64,000 bases of DNA from CAZMCC01 sp964564695 (GTDB lineage: Bacteria > Planctomycetota > Phycisphaerae > Phycisphaerales > UBA1924), in the NCBI GenBank assembly GCA_964564695.1, contig CAZMCC010000004.1, positions 12,559 through 76,558 of the forward strand, in the 5' to 3' direction. The translations under genes and the position numbers were made by a program. The notes under the pieces were generated by a model. The model made no database searches. It was not told the DNA's origin and was given only the letters and a program-made list of their open reading frames with translations. Below are positions 9,056 through 19,900 of the stretch, piece after piece; position 1 is the stretch's first letter; each line of letters begins with the position of its first letter.

Positions 9056-10736
9056 GTGCGCGGGCCGTGGCGAGCGTGTCCGCCTCGGCCACGGGCTTGT
9101 CGGTGCGCCAACGGAGGATGCGGGGGAAGCGGACGGCGATGCCGGCGCGGTGACGTGTGCTGGGGCGGACGCTGTCGAAGCCGAGCTCGAAGACCTGCAC
9201 CGGCGGGACGCCACGCAGCGGGCCGACACGCCCGGTTGAGCGGGCGCGGACCCAGGCGTCGAGCTTCGCGATCTCGTCGTCGGAGAGGCCGGAGTACGCC
9301 TTCGCGAAGGTGACGAGTTCGCGGTCGGGGGTGCCCTCGGGCGCGGACCACAGGCCGAAGGTGTAGTCGGTGAGCAGCCCGGCGCGGCGGCCCGAGCCCG
9401 GCTGGGCAAAGAGCAGCACGGCGTCGAGCGTGAGCGGATCAACCTTCCACTTCCACCACCCGCCACGCCCCCCCCGCGAGCCGTCGGCCGCGCGCTGGAC
9501 CGCACGCCCGACGGCGTAGAGCGATTCGCGGCGCTTGAGCATCAGGCCCTCGGCGTTGTGCACCGGGCGCGACTGGGCCCGGAGCTCGGCGGCGTGCGGC
9601 CAGCTCGTGGGCGTGAGCAGTGGTGAAACGAAGACCGGGAGGCCGGCGCTCGTGAGGTCGCGGACGAGCGTGTCGAGGATCTCGCGCCGTTCGACGAGCG
9701 GGCGGGCGCGGAGGTCGGCGCCGCGCGAGGCGATGGCGTCGTACGCCATGAAGGCGACGCCCCGGGTGTCGAAGAGTCCGCGTTGGACGTTCTTGCGGCC
9801 CAGTAGACGCTGGAGCGCCGCGAACGGAAGCGGGCGGTGAGCGGTGAAGTCCCACGCGAGGATTTCGCCGTCGATCGCGGAGTGGGGCGGGAGGTGGGCG
9901 GCGATGGCGCGGGCCTCGGGGAACTGGTCGCTGATGAGCTCCTCGCCGCGCGACCAGACGGCGAAGCCGGCCCCGGCGCGGACGAGCTGGGCGCGGATGC
10001 CGTCCCACTTGTGCTCGAACTGCCAGAGGTCGACGGGGCCGAACTCGGATTCGAGCTCGTCGGGGCGCGTGAGGGCGGCCTCGACGGGCTGGGCGAGGCA
10101 GAACGGAAACGGGCGCGGCTCGTCGTCGGTGAACGAGCCGTGGGATGACGCGGCCGGAGCGGGCGCGGTGACGCGGGCGTAGGCGTCGGGCGTGGGGGCG
10201 AGCGTGCCGCTGACGCGGTGAGCCACGAGTGCAGGGTCGAGGCCGAAGGCGGCGGCGAGGCCCCGGACGACGAGCGGGCGCTGCACGCCGACGCGGAACT
10301 CGCCGCCGATGAGCTTGTGGAAGAGGAAGCGCTCGGGCGGGGTGAGGTGGTCCCAGGTATCTCGGAGAGTGCGCTCCGCGCCGGCGAAGTCCATCGAGCT
10401 CAAGGGGGCGACGCGCCGAGCGACGAGCTCGTGCAGGGCGATCGGCTGCGGGCGCGTCGCGGGCGGGATGAGCAGCGCGAGCGTCTCGCTGGAGTCCCCG
10501 ACGCTCAAGCGGCACTCATCGATGAGCCACGACGGGAGGCCGATGGCCGCGTCGGCGGTGCTGCGAAGGACGGCGTGCGGCAGCACCCGCTTGAGGCGGC
10601 GTCCGGTGAGGAAGTACAGGGCCCACGCGGCGTCGGGCGCGGGGGCGGTGCGGAAATACCACGCCAGGGCGGCGAGTTTCTCGCTGGTGCGAGAGGTCTC
10701 GTCGAGGCGACGGAAGAGCTCGGCGAAGAGCCTCAC
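9039..10736 (-). CDS. ATP-dependent DNA ligase (exonuclease-associated type)
   Basis: 565 residues starting with GTG at 10736. An N-terminal helical DNA-binding domain occupies about 1-200. The adenylation motif EHKWDGIR (Lys243) forms the enzyme-AMP intermediate. Further nucleotidyltransferase motifs appear (WSRGEE, IDGEILAWDF, FMAYDAI, EGLMLKR, WWKWKVDP), then a C-terminal OB domain ends at RALIVPD. Its GTG overlaps the TGA of the upstream exonuclease gene (GTGA), so translation is coupled. This is the bacterial ATP-ligase family found next to the MBL-fold nuclease, a helicase and a phosphoesterase; only the nuclease is here. The likely role is non-replicative DNA repair, joining nicks with ATP. 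Confidence 0.93.
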   Translation of the reverse strand: MRLFAELFRRLDETSRTSEKLAALAWYFRTAPAPDAAWALYFLTGRRLKRVLPHAVLRSTADAAIGLPSWLIDECRLSVGDSSETLALLIPPATRPQPIALHELVARRVAPLSSMDFAGAERTLRDTWDHLTPPERFLFHKLIGGEFRVGVQRPLVVRGLAAAFGLDPALVAHRVSGTLAPTPDAYARVTAPAPAASSHGSFTDDEPRPFPFCLAQPVEAALTRPDELESEFGPVDLWQFEHKWDGIRAQLVRAGAGFAVWSRGEELISDQFPEARAIAAHLPPHSAIDGEILAWDFTAHRPLPFAALQRLLGRKNVQRGLFDTRGVAFMAYDAIASRGADLRARPLVERREILDTLVRDLTSAGLPVFVSPLLTPTSWPHAAELRAQSRPVHNAEGLMLKRRESLYAVGRAVQRAADGSRGGRGGWWKWKVDPLTLDAVLLFAQPGSGRRAGLLTDYTFGLWSAPEGTPDRELVTFAKAYSGLSDDEIAKLDAWVRARSTGRVGPLRGVPPVQVFELGFDSVRPSTRHRAGIAVRFPRILRWRTDKPVAEADTLATARALIVPD

Positions 10737-11833
10737 AAGGACGCCTCCGGCGGGGGCTCGGCGGGGGTTTCGGGCGGGGAATCCTCGGCGACGGTCTCGC
10801 CCTCGTAGCGCGTCGGGACGACGTAGGCGTCGACGCTCCGTCCCGCGCAGCCGTGTTCGGTGAGGTAGCGGACCATCGGCTGCACAAAGCCGTGGGTGAC
10901 GCCGACGCGCGAGCAGCGACACTGGGTGATGGTGTCGTGCAGCGCGGGCCAGTCGGCGTGGTCGGAGAGGACGAAGGCGCGGTCGTGGTTGGCGCGCCGG
11001 CGCTGGCCGCGGACGATAAGCCAGCCGCTGGCGGAGGCGGAGGCGATCTCGCCGCCGATGGCGAACTTGCGGAGCCAGACGGTGCCGTCGGTGGACTGGG
11101 GCGCGATGAGGAGGCCCTTGCCCCGGATGTCCTTGGCGTTGAGGGCGTCGGCGCGCGGGGCGTCGGGGAGCGCGACGCCGGCGGCGGCGTAGGCGGTGTT
11201 GATGCGTTCGACGGCGCCGTGAACGGCGATCGGCCCAGGCGGCGTGCCGCCCGCGGCGCGGGCGATGCCGGCGAGGATGCGCTGGGCCTTGCCGAGGGAG
11301 TACGCGAAGATGATGCTCGTGACGCCGCGGGCGATGTTGGAGGTCCACCACGCGAGCATGTCGGCGAGGACGCTGTCGGGGTCGGGCCAGCGGTAGATGG
11401 GGAGGCCGAAGGTGGACTCGGTGATGAGCTCGTCGCACTCGACGAGTTCGAAGGGCTCGGCGGTGGGGTCGGCGTGGCGCTTGTAGTCGCCGGTGACGAC
11501 GCAGACGCCGGCGGCGGTCTGGACACGGACCTGCGCGGAACCGAGCACGTGACCGGCGGGGTGCAGGGAGATGGTGGCGTCGCGGACGTTCAGCCGCTCG
11601 TTCCAAGGGAGGCTGTCGATGGCCGCACCCTGCCCGAGGCGGGCCCGCAGCACGATGGCGCCGGTCGGGGAGGCGAGGTAGGACTCGCACCCCTGCACGG
11701 CGTGGTCGGAGTGGGCGTGGGTGACGACGGCCCGCTCGACCGACCGCCACGGGTCGATGTGAAAGTCCCCCGCGGGGCAGTAGAGCCCGCGGTCGGTGGG
11801 GACGACGATCGGCGGCCGGGCTGACCCTGGCAT
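10733..11833 (-). CDS. Ligase-associated DNA exonuclease, metallo-beta-lactamase fold
   Basis: 366 residues. The zinc-binding motif HAHSDH is at 39-44, in the metallo-beta-lactamase/beta-CASP nuclease pattern. Further expected elements are HPAGHVLGSAQVRV (about 92-105), CVVTGDYK, ECDELITESTFG, FAYSLGKAQRI and a late FVLSDHADW. The family is known as the putative exonuclease that accompanies an ATP-dependent ligase, and the neighbour fits. No strong Shine-Dalgarno is visible before ATG 11833. It is the first gene of a two-gene operon, and its stop codon overlaps the ligase start by four bases. The probable job is trimming or processing DNA ends before sealing. Confidence 0.92.
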   Translation of the reverse strand: MPGSARPPIVVPTDRGLYCPAGDFHIDPWRSVERAVVTHAHSDHAVQGCESYLASPTGAIVLRARLGQGAAIDSLPWNERLNVRDATISLHPAGHVLGSAQVRVQTAAGVCVVTGDYKRHADPTAEPFELVECDELITESTFGLPIYRWPDPDSVLADMLAWWTSNIARGVTSIIFAYSLGKAQRILAGIARAAGGTPPGPIAVHGAVERINTAYAAAGVALPDAPRADALNAKDIRGKGLLIAPQSTDGTVWLRKFAIGGEIASASASGWLIVRGQRRRANHDRAFVLSDHADWPALHDTITQCRCSRVGVTHGFVQPMVRYLTEHGCAGRSVDAYVVPTRYEGETVAEDSPPETPAEPPPEASL

Positions 11834-12132
11834 CCGAGGACGCTAGGGATTCAGGGGTCCATGCAAAGCGTTTAATGAGGTAGGGCCTCGTGTTGGGATG
11901 GGGATCCGGGTAATCTGAAGAGCGGCGTGCATCCGGGAGAAGTCCGGGGTCGTATCGCCAAACTCTGGACGGTGTCGGCGGGGTCCGGTTTACGGACGTT
12001 CGCCACGGCGGTTCACATCGAAGATCTGTGTCACCCGGGTGTGCGACCCGGGATTCGAGTATGTTGTTGGGCCGCGCGTCAGGCGCGAGGCTGAAAGCGT
12101 GCACCGGGGCCGGGCGGGGCTGGAGTGCAGCA
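11834..12132. other. Divergent intergenic region, about 300 bp
   Basis: Separates the minus-strand exonuclease-ligase operon from the plus-strand protease operon and must hold both promoters. I see no convincing -35/-10 pair, operator or riboswitch. Short CCCGGG palindromes recur at about 12037-12055. Open frame continues upstream of the carboxypeptidase start, but without a better ribosome binding site. Confidence 0.4.
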
Positions 12133-14541
12133 ATGCCGGCGATGGGAATTTGGGCGAAAGCGGCGGCGGCGGGTGCGATGTTGGCGATCGCGGGTGCGGC
12201 GTTCGCGCTGCCCCCGGTTACGGAGAAGGCCGGCGGCGCGAAGGGCGGGAAGGGTGCGATCAACACCCCGGCCCCTGTGGCTCCCCCCACCCCCCCCGTG
12301 CGATTTGACGGGCACAAGGTGGCCGCGGTCACGGTCGCGTCTGTGCGCGACGTGCGGACGCTCCAGGCGCTGAGCGACGACCTGTGGTCGTGCGGGCCGA
12401 TCAAGGCCCCGCGGGGCCGGGCGGCCCAGGTGCCGGCGCGGTTCAGCCCCGAGCAGTTCGAGGCGCTCAAGGCGTCGGGGCTCGAGTTCCGCGTGCTCAT
12501 CGAGGATGTGCAGGCGGGGATCGACGCCGAGCGGGCGCGGCTCGACGCGGCGGGCGGGAAGGGCGAGATCCGTGGCGTCGACTGGTTCGCGGATTACAAG
12601 ACCTACGCGCAGATCTCCTCGTACGTGGACGAGCTGGTGGCGACGCGCCCCGACCTCGCGTCGCGGGTCACGCTGGGGCAGTCGCTCGAGAGCCGGGCCA
12701 TCTTCGGGCTCAAGCTGACGAGCCCGGTCGGCGGGCCGAACAAGCCGGGCGTGTACTTCGAGGCGATGCAGCACGCGCGAGAGTGGATCACCGGTCCCTC
12801 GGTGATGTACGCGGCGGACAAGCTCGTGCGCGAGTACGACACCGACCCCGAGCTGCGCCGTATCCTCGACACGTTCGAGGTTTACATCATCCCGATATCG
12901 AATCCGGACGGGTACGTCTACACCTGGACCAACAACCGCATGTGGCGCAAGAACCGTCGCCCCAACTCGGGCGGCAGCTTCGGCGTCGACAACAACCGCA
13001 ACTGGGGCACGGGCTGGGGCGGCGAGGGGTCGAGCGGCGCGCAGAACAACGAGACCTATCGCGGCACGGCCGCGTTCAGCGAGCCCGAGACGCAGGTGCT
13101 CCGCGACTTCCTGCTGTCGAAGCCCAACATGGTTTTCGGCATGGACGTGCACTGCTTCTCGCAGCTGGTGCTGTCGGCGTGGGGCTACACCGCCACGCTG
13201 CCGCCGGACGCGGGCGTGTTCGCGGAGATCGACGTCGGGCTGGTGCAGGCGTTCGGCGAACCGTTCGGCACGCAGTTCGTCGGCGGGCCGACGTACACGA
13301 CGATCTACCCGGCCGCGGGCGTCGCGAGCGACTGGATGTACGAGGGCGCGTCGGTGATCGGCTACGGCTGCGAGCTGCGCGATACGGGTGAGTTCGGGTT
13401 CGTGCTCCCGCCGGAGCAGATCGTGCCCAGCGGCATCGAGTTGCTGAACGCGGTGGAGTACGTGACGGACTGGCTCATCGACAACACCGTGAAGTTCAGC
13501 TACGTGACGCCCCTGCCGACGACGATGGTGCCGGACGTGAGCGTGCCGCTCAGCATCAACATCCTGCGCGGGACGAGCGAGCCGGTGGACGGGACCGAGA
13601 CGATGTGGTATCGGCTGGGGCGGGTCGGACCGTTCACGCCCGTGACGCTGACGTCGGTTGACGCCGACTCGTACACCACGAGCCTGCCGAGCGGGCCGTG
13701 CAACGCGCTGGTGCAGTTCTACTTCAGCACCGAGACCGACAGCGGTCTGACGGTCACCGATCCGGCGCTGGGCGGGGCGGCCCCGTACCAGGCGGTGGTG
13801 GCGGCGCCGTCGACGATCATCTCCGACGGCGCGGAATCGGACAACGGCTGGTCGCTGAGCGCGGCCGGTGATACCGCGACGACCGGCCAGTGGGTCCGCG
13901 GGAACCCGAACGGGACCTCGGCCCAGCCCGAGAACGCGTACGCGGGCGTCAACTGTTACTTCACCGGGCAGGGCTCCGCCGGCGGCGGCGACGGGGCCCA
14001 GGACGTGGACGGCGGGTTCACGTCGCTGACAACGCCTTCGCTGAATCTTGACGGGATGAACGGGGCGATCGTGTCGTACGCGCGGTGGTACGACAACTCG
14101 TCGGGCGCGAGCCCGAACCAGGACGTGTTCACCGTCAAGGTCTCGAACAACGCGGGCGGGAGCTGGGTGACGGTAGAGACCGTCGGGCCCAGCGGCCCCC
14201 AGACCAACGGCGGGTGGTTCGTGCACAGCTTCACCATCAACGACTTCGTGGCGCCGACGGCGCAGGTGCGCCTGCGGTTCATCGCCGACGACTCGGACCC
14301 TGGCTCGCTCGTCGAGGCCGCGATCGATGAGCTGAAGGTGACGCTGAACACGTGCAGCGCCCCGTGCGTGAGCGACTGGGACCGCAACGGGACCGTGAAC
14401 TCGACCGACGTGGGCGAGTTCATCAACACATGGTTCGAGGATCAGGCCAACGGGACCCTGAACGCGGACTTCGACGGCAACGGCCTGAGCAACTCGACCG
14501 ACGTGGGCGAGTTCATCAACGCATGGTTCACGCCCTGCTGA
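12133..14541 (+). CDS. Secreted M14 zinc carboxypeptidase with GC-type dockerin (first of pair)
   Basis: 802 residues; start MPAMGIWAKA chosen because GGAG lies at 12122 and the signal peptide then begins normally (AAAGAMLAIAGAAFA). A prodomain covers about 55-150. In the M14 domain, zinc ligands are His214 and Glu217 (AMQHAREW) and His340 (GMDVHC). Substrate residues are in NPDGYVYTW and DNNRNWGTGWGG, and the catalytic Glu414 is in GCELRDTGEFGF. After the enzyme come a beta domain (GTSEPVDGTETMWYRLGRVG) and a MAM-like jelly-roll module. Two dockerin repeats end the protein (DWDRNGTVNSTDVGEFIN; DFDGNGLSNSTDVGEFIN). It is an extracellular exopeptidase removing C-terminal residues, and the first gene of a three-protease operon. 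Confidence 0.93.
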   Translation: MPAMGIWAKAAAAGAMLAIAGAAFALPPVTEKAGGAKGGKGAINTPAPVAPPTPPVRFDGHKVAAVTVASVRDVRTLQALSDDLWSCGPIKAPRGRAAQVPARFSPEQFEALKASGLEFRVLIEDVQAGIDAERARLDAAGGKGEIRGVDWFADYKTYAQISSYVDELVATRPDLASRVTLGQSLESRAIFGLKLTSPVGGPNKPGVYFEAMQHAREWITGPSVMYAADKLVREYDTDPELRRILDTFEVYIIPISNPDGYVYTWTNNRMWRKNRRPNSGGSFGVDNNRNWGTGWGGEGSSGAQNNETYRGTAAFSEPETQVLRDFLLSKPNMVFGMDVHCFSQLVLSAWGYTATLPPDAGVFAEIDVGLVQAFGEPFGTQFVGGPTYTTIYPAAGVASDWMYEGASVIGYGCELRDTGEFGFVLPPEQIVPSGIELLNAVEYVTDWLIDNTVKFSYVTPLPTTMVPDVSVPLSINILRGTSEPVDGTETMWYRLGRVGPFTPVTLTSVDADSYTTSLPSGPCNALVQFYFSTETDSGLTVTDPALGGAAPYQAVVAAPSTIISDGAESDNGWSLSAAGDTATTGQWVRGNPNGTSAQPENAYAGVNCYFTGQGSAGGGDGAQDVDGGFTSLTTPSLNLDGMNGAIVSYARWYDNSSGASPNQDVFTVKVSNNAGGSWVTVETVGPSGPQTNGGWFVHSFTINDFVAPTAQVRLRFIADDSDPGSLVEAAIDELKVTLNTCSAPCVSDWDRNGTVNSTDVGEFINTWFEDQANGTLNADFDGNGLSNSTDVGEFINAWFTPC

Positions 14542-14568
14542 GCAAGGGCGCGTGGAGGGGGGTGGGGG

Positions 14569-16896
14569 GTGCGTGCGACCGGAGGTGTCGGGATGCTCGT
14601 GACGATCGCTGCTGCCGCGTGCTGCGCGCTGGGTCAGCCTCTGGCCGCGCCGGGAGAGGGCAAGCGCTACGACGGCGACAAGGTGGTCACGGTCATCGTC
14701 AAGGACGACCGGATGCACCGGTCGGTGCTGGGCTTGAGCGAAGGCTTGTGGGGCTGCGCCGAGTCGCGACCGGGCGTGCCGATGCAGCTGCTTGTCTCGC
14801 CCGAGGCGATCAAGGCCCTGGACGACCTGGGCGTCACGTACATCGTCGAGATCGACAACGTGCAGCGGATGCTCGACGCGGAGAACGCCCGGCTCGCGGA
14901 CGAGGCCCGCAAGGAGGGCGTCCCCCCCCTGCGCGGCGAGCTGCCGGGGACGTACTTCGACGACTACCGCACGAGCCAGCAGATCTCCGACTATATGAAC
15001 GCGCTGATGGCGCTGCGACCGGACCTGGTGACGCGCCAGGCGATCGGCACGAGCCTCGAGGGGCGCGAGATCTACGCGATCCGCGTGACGGCCCCCGGCG
15101 GCGGGCCCAAGCCGATCATCCTGATGAACGCCGTGCAGCACGCGCGCGAGTGGATCACGGGGTCGACCGGCTCGTACATCATGGACCAGCTTGTTCGCAA
15201 CCCGGACGCGGACCCGCGCATCGACGCGCTGGTGAACGACTTCGAGATCATCCTCGTCCCGGTGCTCAACCCCGACGGCTACGCGTACACCTGGTCGAAC
15301 GACCGGATGTGGCGCAAGAACCGGCGCCCGCCCCCGGACACCTCCGGCTGCTACGGCGTCGACAACAATCGCAACTGGGGCGCATTCTGGGGCTCGGGCG
15401 ACGGGTCGAGCGGGCAGGCGTGCTCGGAGACCTATCGCGGCACGGGGGCGTTCAGCGAGCCCGAAAACCAGGCGATGCGAGACTTCACGCTGACCCTCCC
15501 CGGAGTCGTCGCGTATATCGACATTCATTGCTACGGGCGGCACATCCTCTCGCCTTGGGGATATCGGCAGGCTCCGCCGGAGAACATCGCCGAGCTCTAC
15601 GACGAATTCAACAACGGGCTGATGGAGCGGATCAGCGCGGTGAACGGCATTCGCTGGCGCGGCGGCCCGACGTACGCGAACCTCTATTCGGTCTCGGGCG
15701 GCTCGAAAGACTGGTATCTCTCCGACCGCGGCGTGATGGGCTGGGTGTGGGAACTGCGCGACGAGGGCTCGTTCGTGCTGCCGCCGAGCAACATTCTTCC
15801 GGCGGCCCGCGAAGTGTTCGCGGGTGTGCTCGAGCTGGGCGATCTGATCCGCGAGTACACCCTGCATGTGCGCTTCATGGGGCCGGGCCGGGCGGCGCGG
15901 ACGTCGTCGACGGGGCCGACCCCGCTGCGATTTGTCCTCATGCGCGGCGTGAGCGAGCCCAGCACCGACTCCGACACTACGCGGTTGTGGTGCCGCGTCG
16001 GGCGCGTCGGGGCGTTCACGCAGGCGACGCTCACGCTCGGCGAAGGCGGCGTGCGCAGCGGCGAGCTGCCGGCCGCGCCGTGCGGGGCGGTGGTGCAGTA
16101 CTACATCGAGGGTGCGACGGCCGCGGGTACGCCGTACCTGAATCCGTCCGGGGGCGCGGCCGCGCCGTACGAGGCGACGGTGAGCGATCCGGAGATGTTC
16201 GCCGCGTTCGACATGGAAACGCCCGCCGGCTGGTCGGGTTGGAGCCACGGCGAGCCGAACGGCACGGCCGCCCAACCCGAGTACGCCCAGCAGGGCGTGA
16301 ACTGCTGGGTCACGTCGAACTCGTCGCTGCCCGGCTCGCGCCTGGACGCCAACGACGTCGACGGCCTCATGCGTCACACGTCGAACGCGATCAATCTCGC
16401 GGGACGCACGAACGTCACGGTGTCGTACTGGCGGTGGTACAGCGCGAACATCGGGGCGGGGCCGAACCTCGACCCGCTCCTGGTCGAGGTGAGCTCGACC
16501 GGCGTCACCGGCTCGTACGTCACCGCGGAAACCGTCGGCCCCGGCGGCCCAGAGGCGCGACGCGGATGGTTCGAGCATTCCTTCCTGCTCAACACGTTCA
16601 TCACACCGACCTCGCAGACCCGGCTGCGCTTCAGCGCCAACGACAACGCGCCCGACACCTACATGGAGGCGGCGGTCGATAACGTCTCGATCTTCCGCGA
16701 ACGGTGCGCCGCGCCGTGCCCGGGCGACTGGACCCGCAACGGGGTCGTCGACGCGGCCGACGTCGCGGAGCTGATCAGCGCGTGGTTTGAGGACCAGGTG
16801 AACGGGACTCTTGTCTCGGACTTTGATCGCAACGGGATCTCGAACTCGACGGACGTCGGAGAGTTCATTAACGCGTGGTTCACGCCGTGCTTGTGA
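14569..16896 (+). CDS. Secreted M14 zinc carboxypeptidase with GC-type dockerin (paralogue)
   Basis: 775 residues, 27 bases after the first carboxypeptidase, and of the same architecture. Zinc ligands are His191/Glu194 (AVQHAREW) and His320 (IDIHC); the catalytic Glu395 is in WELRDEGSF. The beta module (RGVSEPSTDSDTTRLWCRVG), the MAM-like module and two dockerin repeats follow (DWTRNGVVDAADVAELIS; DFDRNGISNSTDVGEFIN). The first repeat has drifted (DWT, AELIS). Start: GTG 14569 gives the signal peptide a basic residue; ATG 14593 has a better-placed GGAGGT and cannot be ruled out. It arose by duplication of its neighbour, and different specificity is plausible but untested. Confidence 0.92.
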   Translation: MRATGGVGMLVTIAAAACCALGQPLAAPGEGKRYDGDKVVTVIVKDDRMHRSVLGLSEGLWGCAESRPGVPMQLLVSPEAIKALDDLGVTYIVEIDNVQRMLDAENARLADEARKEGVPPLRGELPGTYFDDYRTSQQISDYMNALMALRPDLVTRQAIGTSLEGREIYAIRVTAPGGGPKPIILMNAVQHAREWITGSTGSYIMDQLVRNPDADPRIDALVNDFEIILVPVLNPDGYAYTWSNDRMWRKNRRPPPDTSGCYGVDNNRNWGAFWGSGDGSSGQACSETYRGTGAFSEPENQAMRDFTLTLPGVVAYIDIHCYGRHILSPWGYRQAPPENIAELYDEFNNGLMERISAVNGIRWRGGPTYANLYSVSGGSKDWYLSDRGVMGWVWELRDEGSFVLPPSNILPAAREVFAGVLELGDLIREYTLHVRFMGPGRAARTSSTGPTPLRFVLMRGVSEPSTDSDTTRLWCRVGRVGAFTQATLTLGEGGVRSGELPAAPCGAVVQYYIEGATAAGTPYLNPSGGAAAPYEATVSDPEMFAAFDMETPAGWSGWSHGEPNGTAAQPEYAQQGVNCWVTSNSSLPGSRLDANDVDGLMRHTSNAINLAGRTNVTVSYWRWYSANIGAGPNLDPLLVEVSSTGVTGSYVTAETVGPGGPEARRGWFEHSFLLNTFITPTSQTRLRFSANDNAPDTYMEAAVDNVSIFRERCAAPCPGDWTRNGVVDAADVAELISAWFEDQVNGTLVSDFDRNGISNSTDVGEFINAWFTPCL

Positions 16897-16990
16897 TTGA
16901 CTGCTCGCGCCCGCAATGACCGGGGCGCGAGAGGAAATGAATACAGGACCAGCCCACGCCGCGAGGCGTTTCAAGTTTGGAGGCATTTCG

Positions 16991-19900
16991 ATGCGGAATA
17001 TTCTGATGCGTGCGGCGCGTGCGGCTTCGGCCGCGGCGCTGATGTCAATCGCCGGCACCGCGGCGGCCCAGGTGGAATTCAAGGCCGGGCGGGTCGAGAT
17101 GCCCACGCTCGCGACGCCCGCTGAAAAAGCGGCGGCGCTGCGGGCCACGGCCGCCCCCGATGCGAAGGGGAGCGCTCGCGCCGCGACGGCGCAGCGCATG
17201 GTCGTCCGCTTCGCCGGTCCGGTGACCGAGGGCGAAAGGGCGGCGCTGGCGCGGGCCGGGCTCACGCTCACGAGCCCGCTGGGGGCGAGCGCGTTCTTCG
17301 CGTCGGCGGCCCCCGAGGCCGACATGGACGCGATCGCGGCCACGCCGAACCTCGCGGCCGTCGCGTCCATCCAGCCGGATTGGAAGCTGTACCCGTTGCT
17401 GCTTCGCGGCGAGACGCCGACATGGGCGGTCGTCGAGGAGTCCCGGAAGGGCGATCCGACGATCGGCGCGTACGTGCTCTTCCATGCCGATGCCCCGATG
17501 GGCCTCGACGCGGCCCAGATCGTCGCTCGCAATGGGGGCGTCGTGCGCGAAGAGCTGCTCAACGCGCGCGGGATGGTGATCGAGCTGCCCCTGTCGCAAG
17601 CGCCGGCTCTGGCCGCCGAGCCCGACGTGATGTGGGTTGAGCCCGCCCTGCCTCAGATGGGCGAGACCAACGACTCCAACCGGGCACGCGTGCAAGCCGA
17701 TCAGCTCCAGACCGCCCCGTACAACCTCACCGGGGCCGGCGTGACGGTGCTCGTCTACGACGGCGGCACCGCCCGCCCGACGCACCAGACCTTCGGCGGG
17801 CGCCTCACAAAGATCGATACGTCCGCCCAGTCGACCCACCCGACCCACGTCTCGGGCACCATCGGCGGCAGCGGCGCCGGCGAGGCGGGCAACCCGCACA
17901 AGGGGATGGCCCCGGGCGTCCTCCTGCTCTCGGCCGGCCTCGAGAGCTCGGGCGGCATCTTTCTGTATACCAACCCCGGCGACATCGAGGCCGACTACGG
18001 CAACGCCATCAACAACCACGGCGCCGACATCGCCAACAACTCCATCGGCACCAACACCGAAAGCAACGGGTTCCCCTGCGAAATCCAGGGCGATTACGGC
18101 ATCACCGATGTGATCATCGACTCGATCGCACGCGGGACCGTGTGGCAGCCGTTCCGGATCGTCTGGGCCGCGGGCAACGAACGCTCCGGCGAGCGCTGCA
18201 ACATCGAGGGCTTCGGCGACTACTACTCGTCGGCCCCGCCGGCGAACGCGAAGAACCAGGTCTGCGTCGGCGCCCTCAACAGCAACGACGACACCATGAC
18301 GAGCTTCAGCTCCTGGGGCCCGGCCGATGACGGGCGCATGCGCCCCGATATCTCCGCGCCAGGCTGCCAGAGCGGCGGCGACAACGGCGTCACCAGCTCG
18401 GGTAACGCGAGCGACACCGCCTACACATCGCTGTGCGGGACCTCGATGGCGTCACCCACGGTGTGCGGCATCTCGTCGCTCATCCTCGAGGACTACCGGG
18501 TCCAGTTCCCCGGCTCGCCCGACTTCCGCAACTCCACCCTCAAGGTGTTCCTCGCGCACACCGCCGTTGACTTGGGCAACCCCGGGCCGGACTACCAGTT
18601 CGGCTACGGCTCGGTGCGTGCCCAGGCCGCTCTCGACTTCATGCGCACGGGCAACTTCCTCGAGCGGAACATCCTGCAGGGCGAGACGTTTCAGACGACG
18701 ATCACTGTGCCCGCAGGATCGGGCCCGCTCAAAGTGACGATCGCGTGGGACGACGTGCCCGGCACGCCCAACGTCAACCCGACCCTGGTGAACGACATCG
18801 ACGTGCGCCTGGTGGCCCCCGGCGGGCAGGTGTTCCACGCATGGAACCTTGATCCGGCGAACCCTTCGGCCAACGCGTTCCAGACCGGCCCGAACCGGCG
18901 CGACAACCTCGAGCAGGTGTATGTCGCTGCCCCCGTCGCGGGTGTGTGGCACGTCGAGGTCATCGGGTTCAATGTGCCGTCGGGACCGCAGCCCGTGTCG
19001 ATCGGCGCGAGCCACACCATGCAGTTCTTCAGCGTCGCCGTGGGCCAGTTGCCCGAGACAGTGGAGCCGAACACGCCGGTAAGCTTCGACGTCGTCATCC
19101 GCGCCGCGGGTGAGTCGATCGTGCCCGGCTCTCCCACGCTCCACGTGCGGACCGAGCCCGCCGGGTCGTTCGCCGGCATCCCGCTCGTAGCCCTGGGCGG
19201 CACGTCCTATCGCGCCGACCTTCCCGCGGTGTTCTGCGACAATGTGCTCGAGTACTACGCCTCGGCCGTCGGCACCGTCTCGGGTCTGACCACGAATCCT
19301 CCGGGCGCGCCGACCGCGTTCTTCTCGACCGACATCAGCCAGTCCGCCAGCGCCTTCAGCGACAACTTCGAGACCGACATGGGCTGGACCGTGACCAACT
19401 CCCCGGCGCTCACCGACGGGGCGTGGAACCGTGACCTTCCCCTCGGCGGCGGCGACCGCGGCGACCCGGCGTCCGACGCCGACGGCTCGGGCCGCTGCTT
19501 CCTCACCGACTCCGCCGACGGCAACTCCGACGTCGACGGCGGGTCGACCACGCTCACGAGCCCGACCATGGACGGCAGCATCGCGGGCGCGACGCTGCGC
19601 TATGACCGCTGGTACTCCAACAACGGCGGCGCCGACCCCGAGAACGACATCTTCACTGTCCAGATCTCGAACAACAACGGTGCGAACTGGACCACGCTCG
19701 AAATCGTCGGGCCCGGCGGGGCCGAAGTCGGCGGCGGCTGGTTCCACAAGGAGTGGCTGATCTCGTCGGTCATCACGCCTTCGGCGCAGATGAAGATCCG
19801 CTTCGTCGCCGACGACGCCGGTGATGGGTCGCTGATCGAGGCCGGCGTCGACGCCGTCGGCATCGACTACGTCTTCTGCGACGAATTCTCCCCCGACTGC

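Noticed and set aside
12079..17562. 1800-residue minus-strand open frame across the protease operon
   Set aside because: Arg/Pro/His-rich shadow of three clearly coding plus-strand genes; no domains or ribosome binding site.
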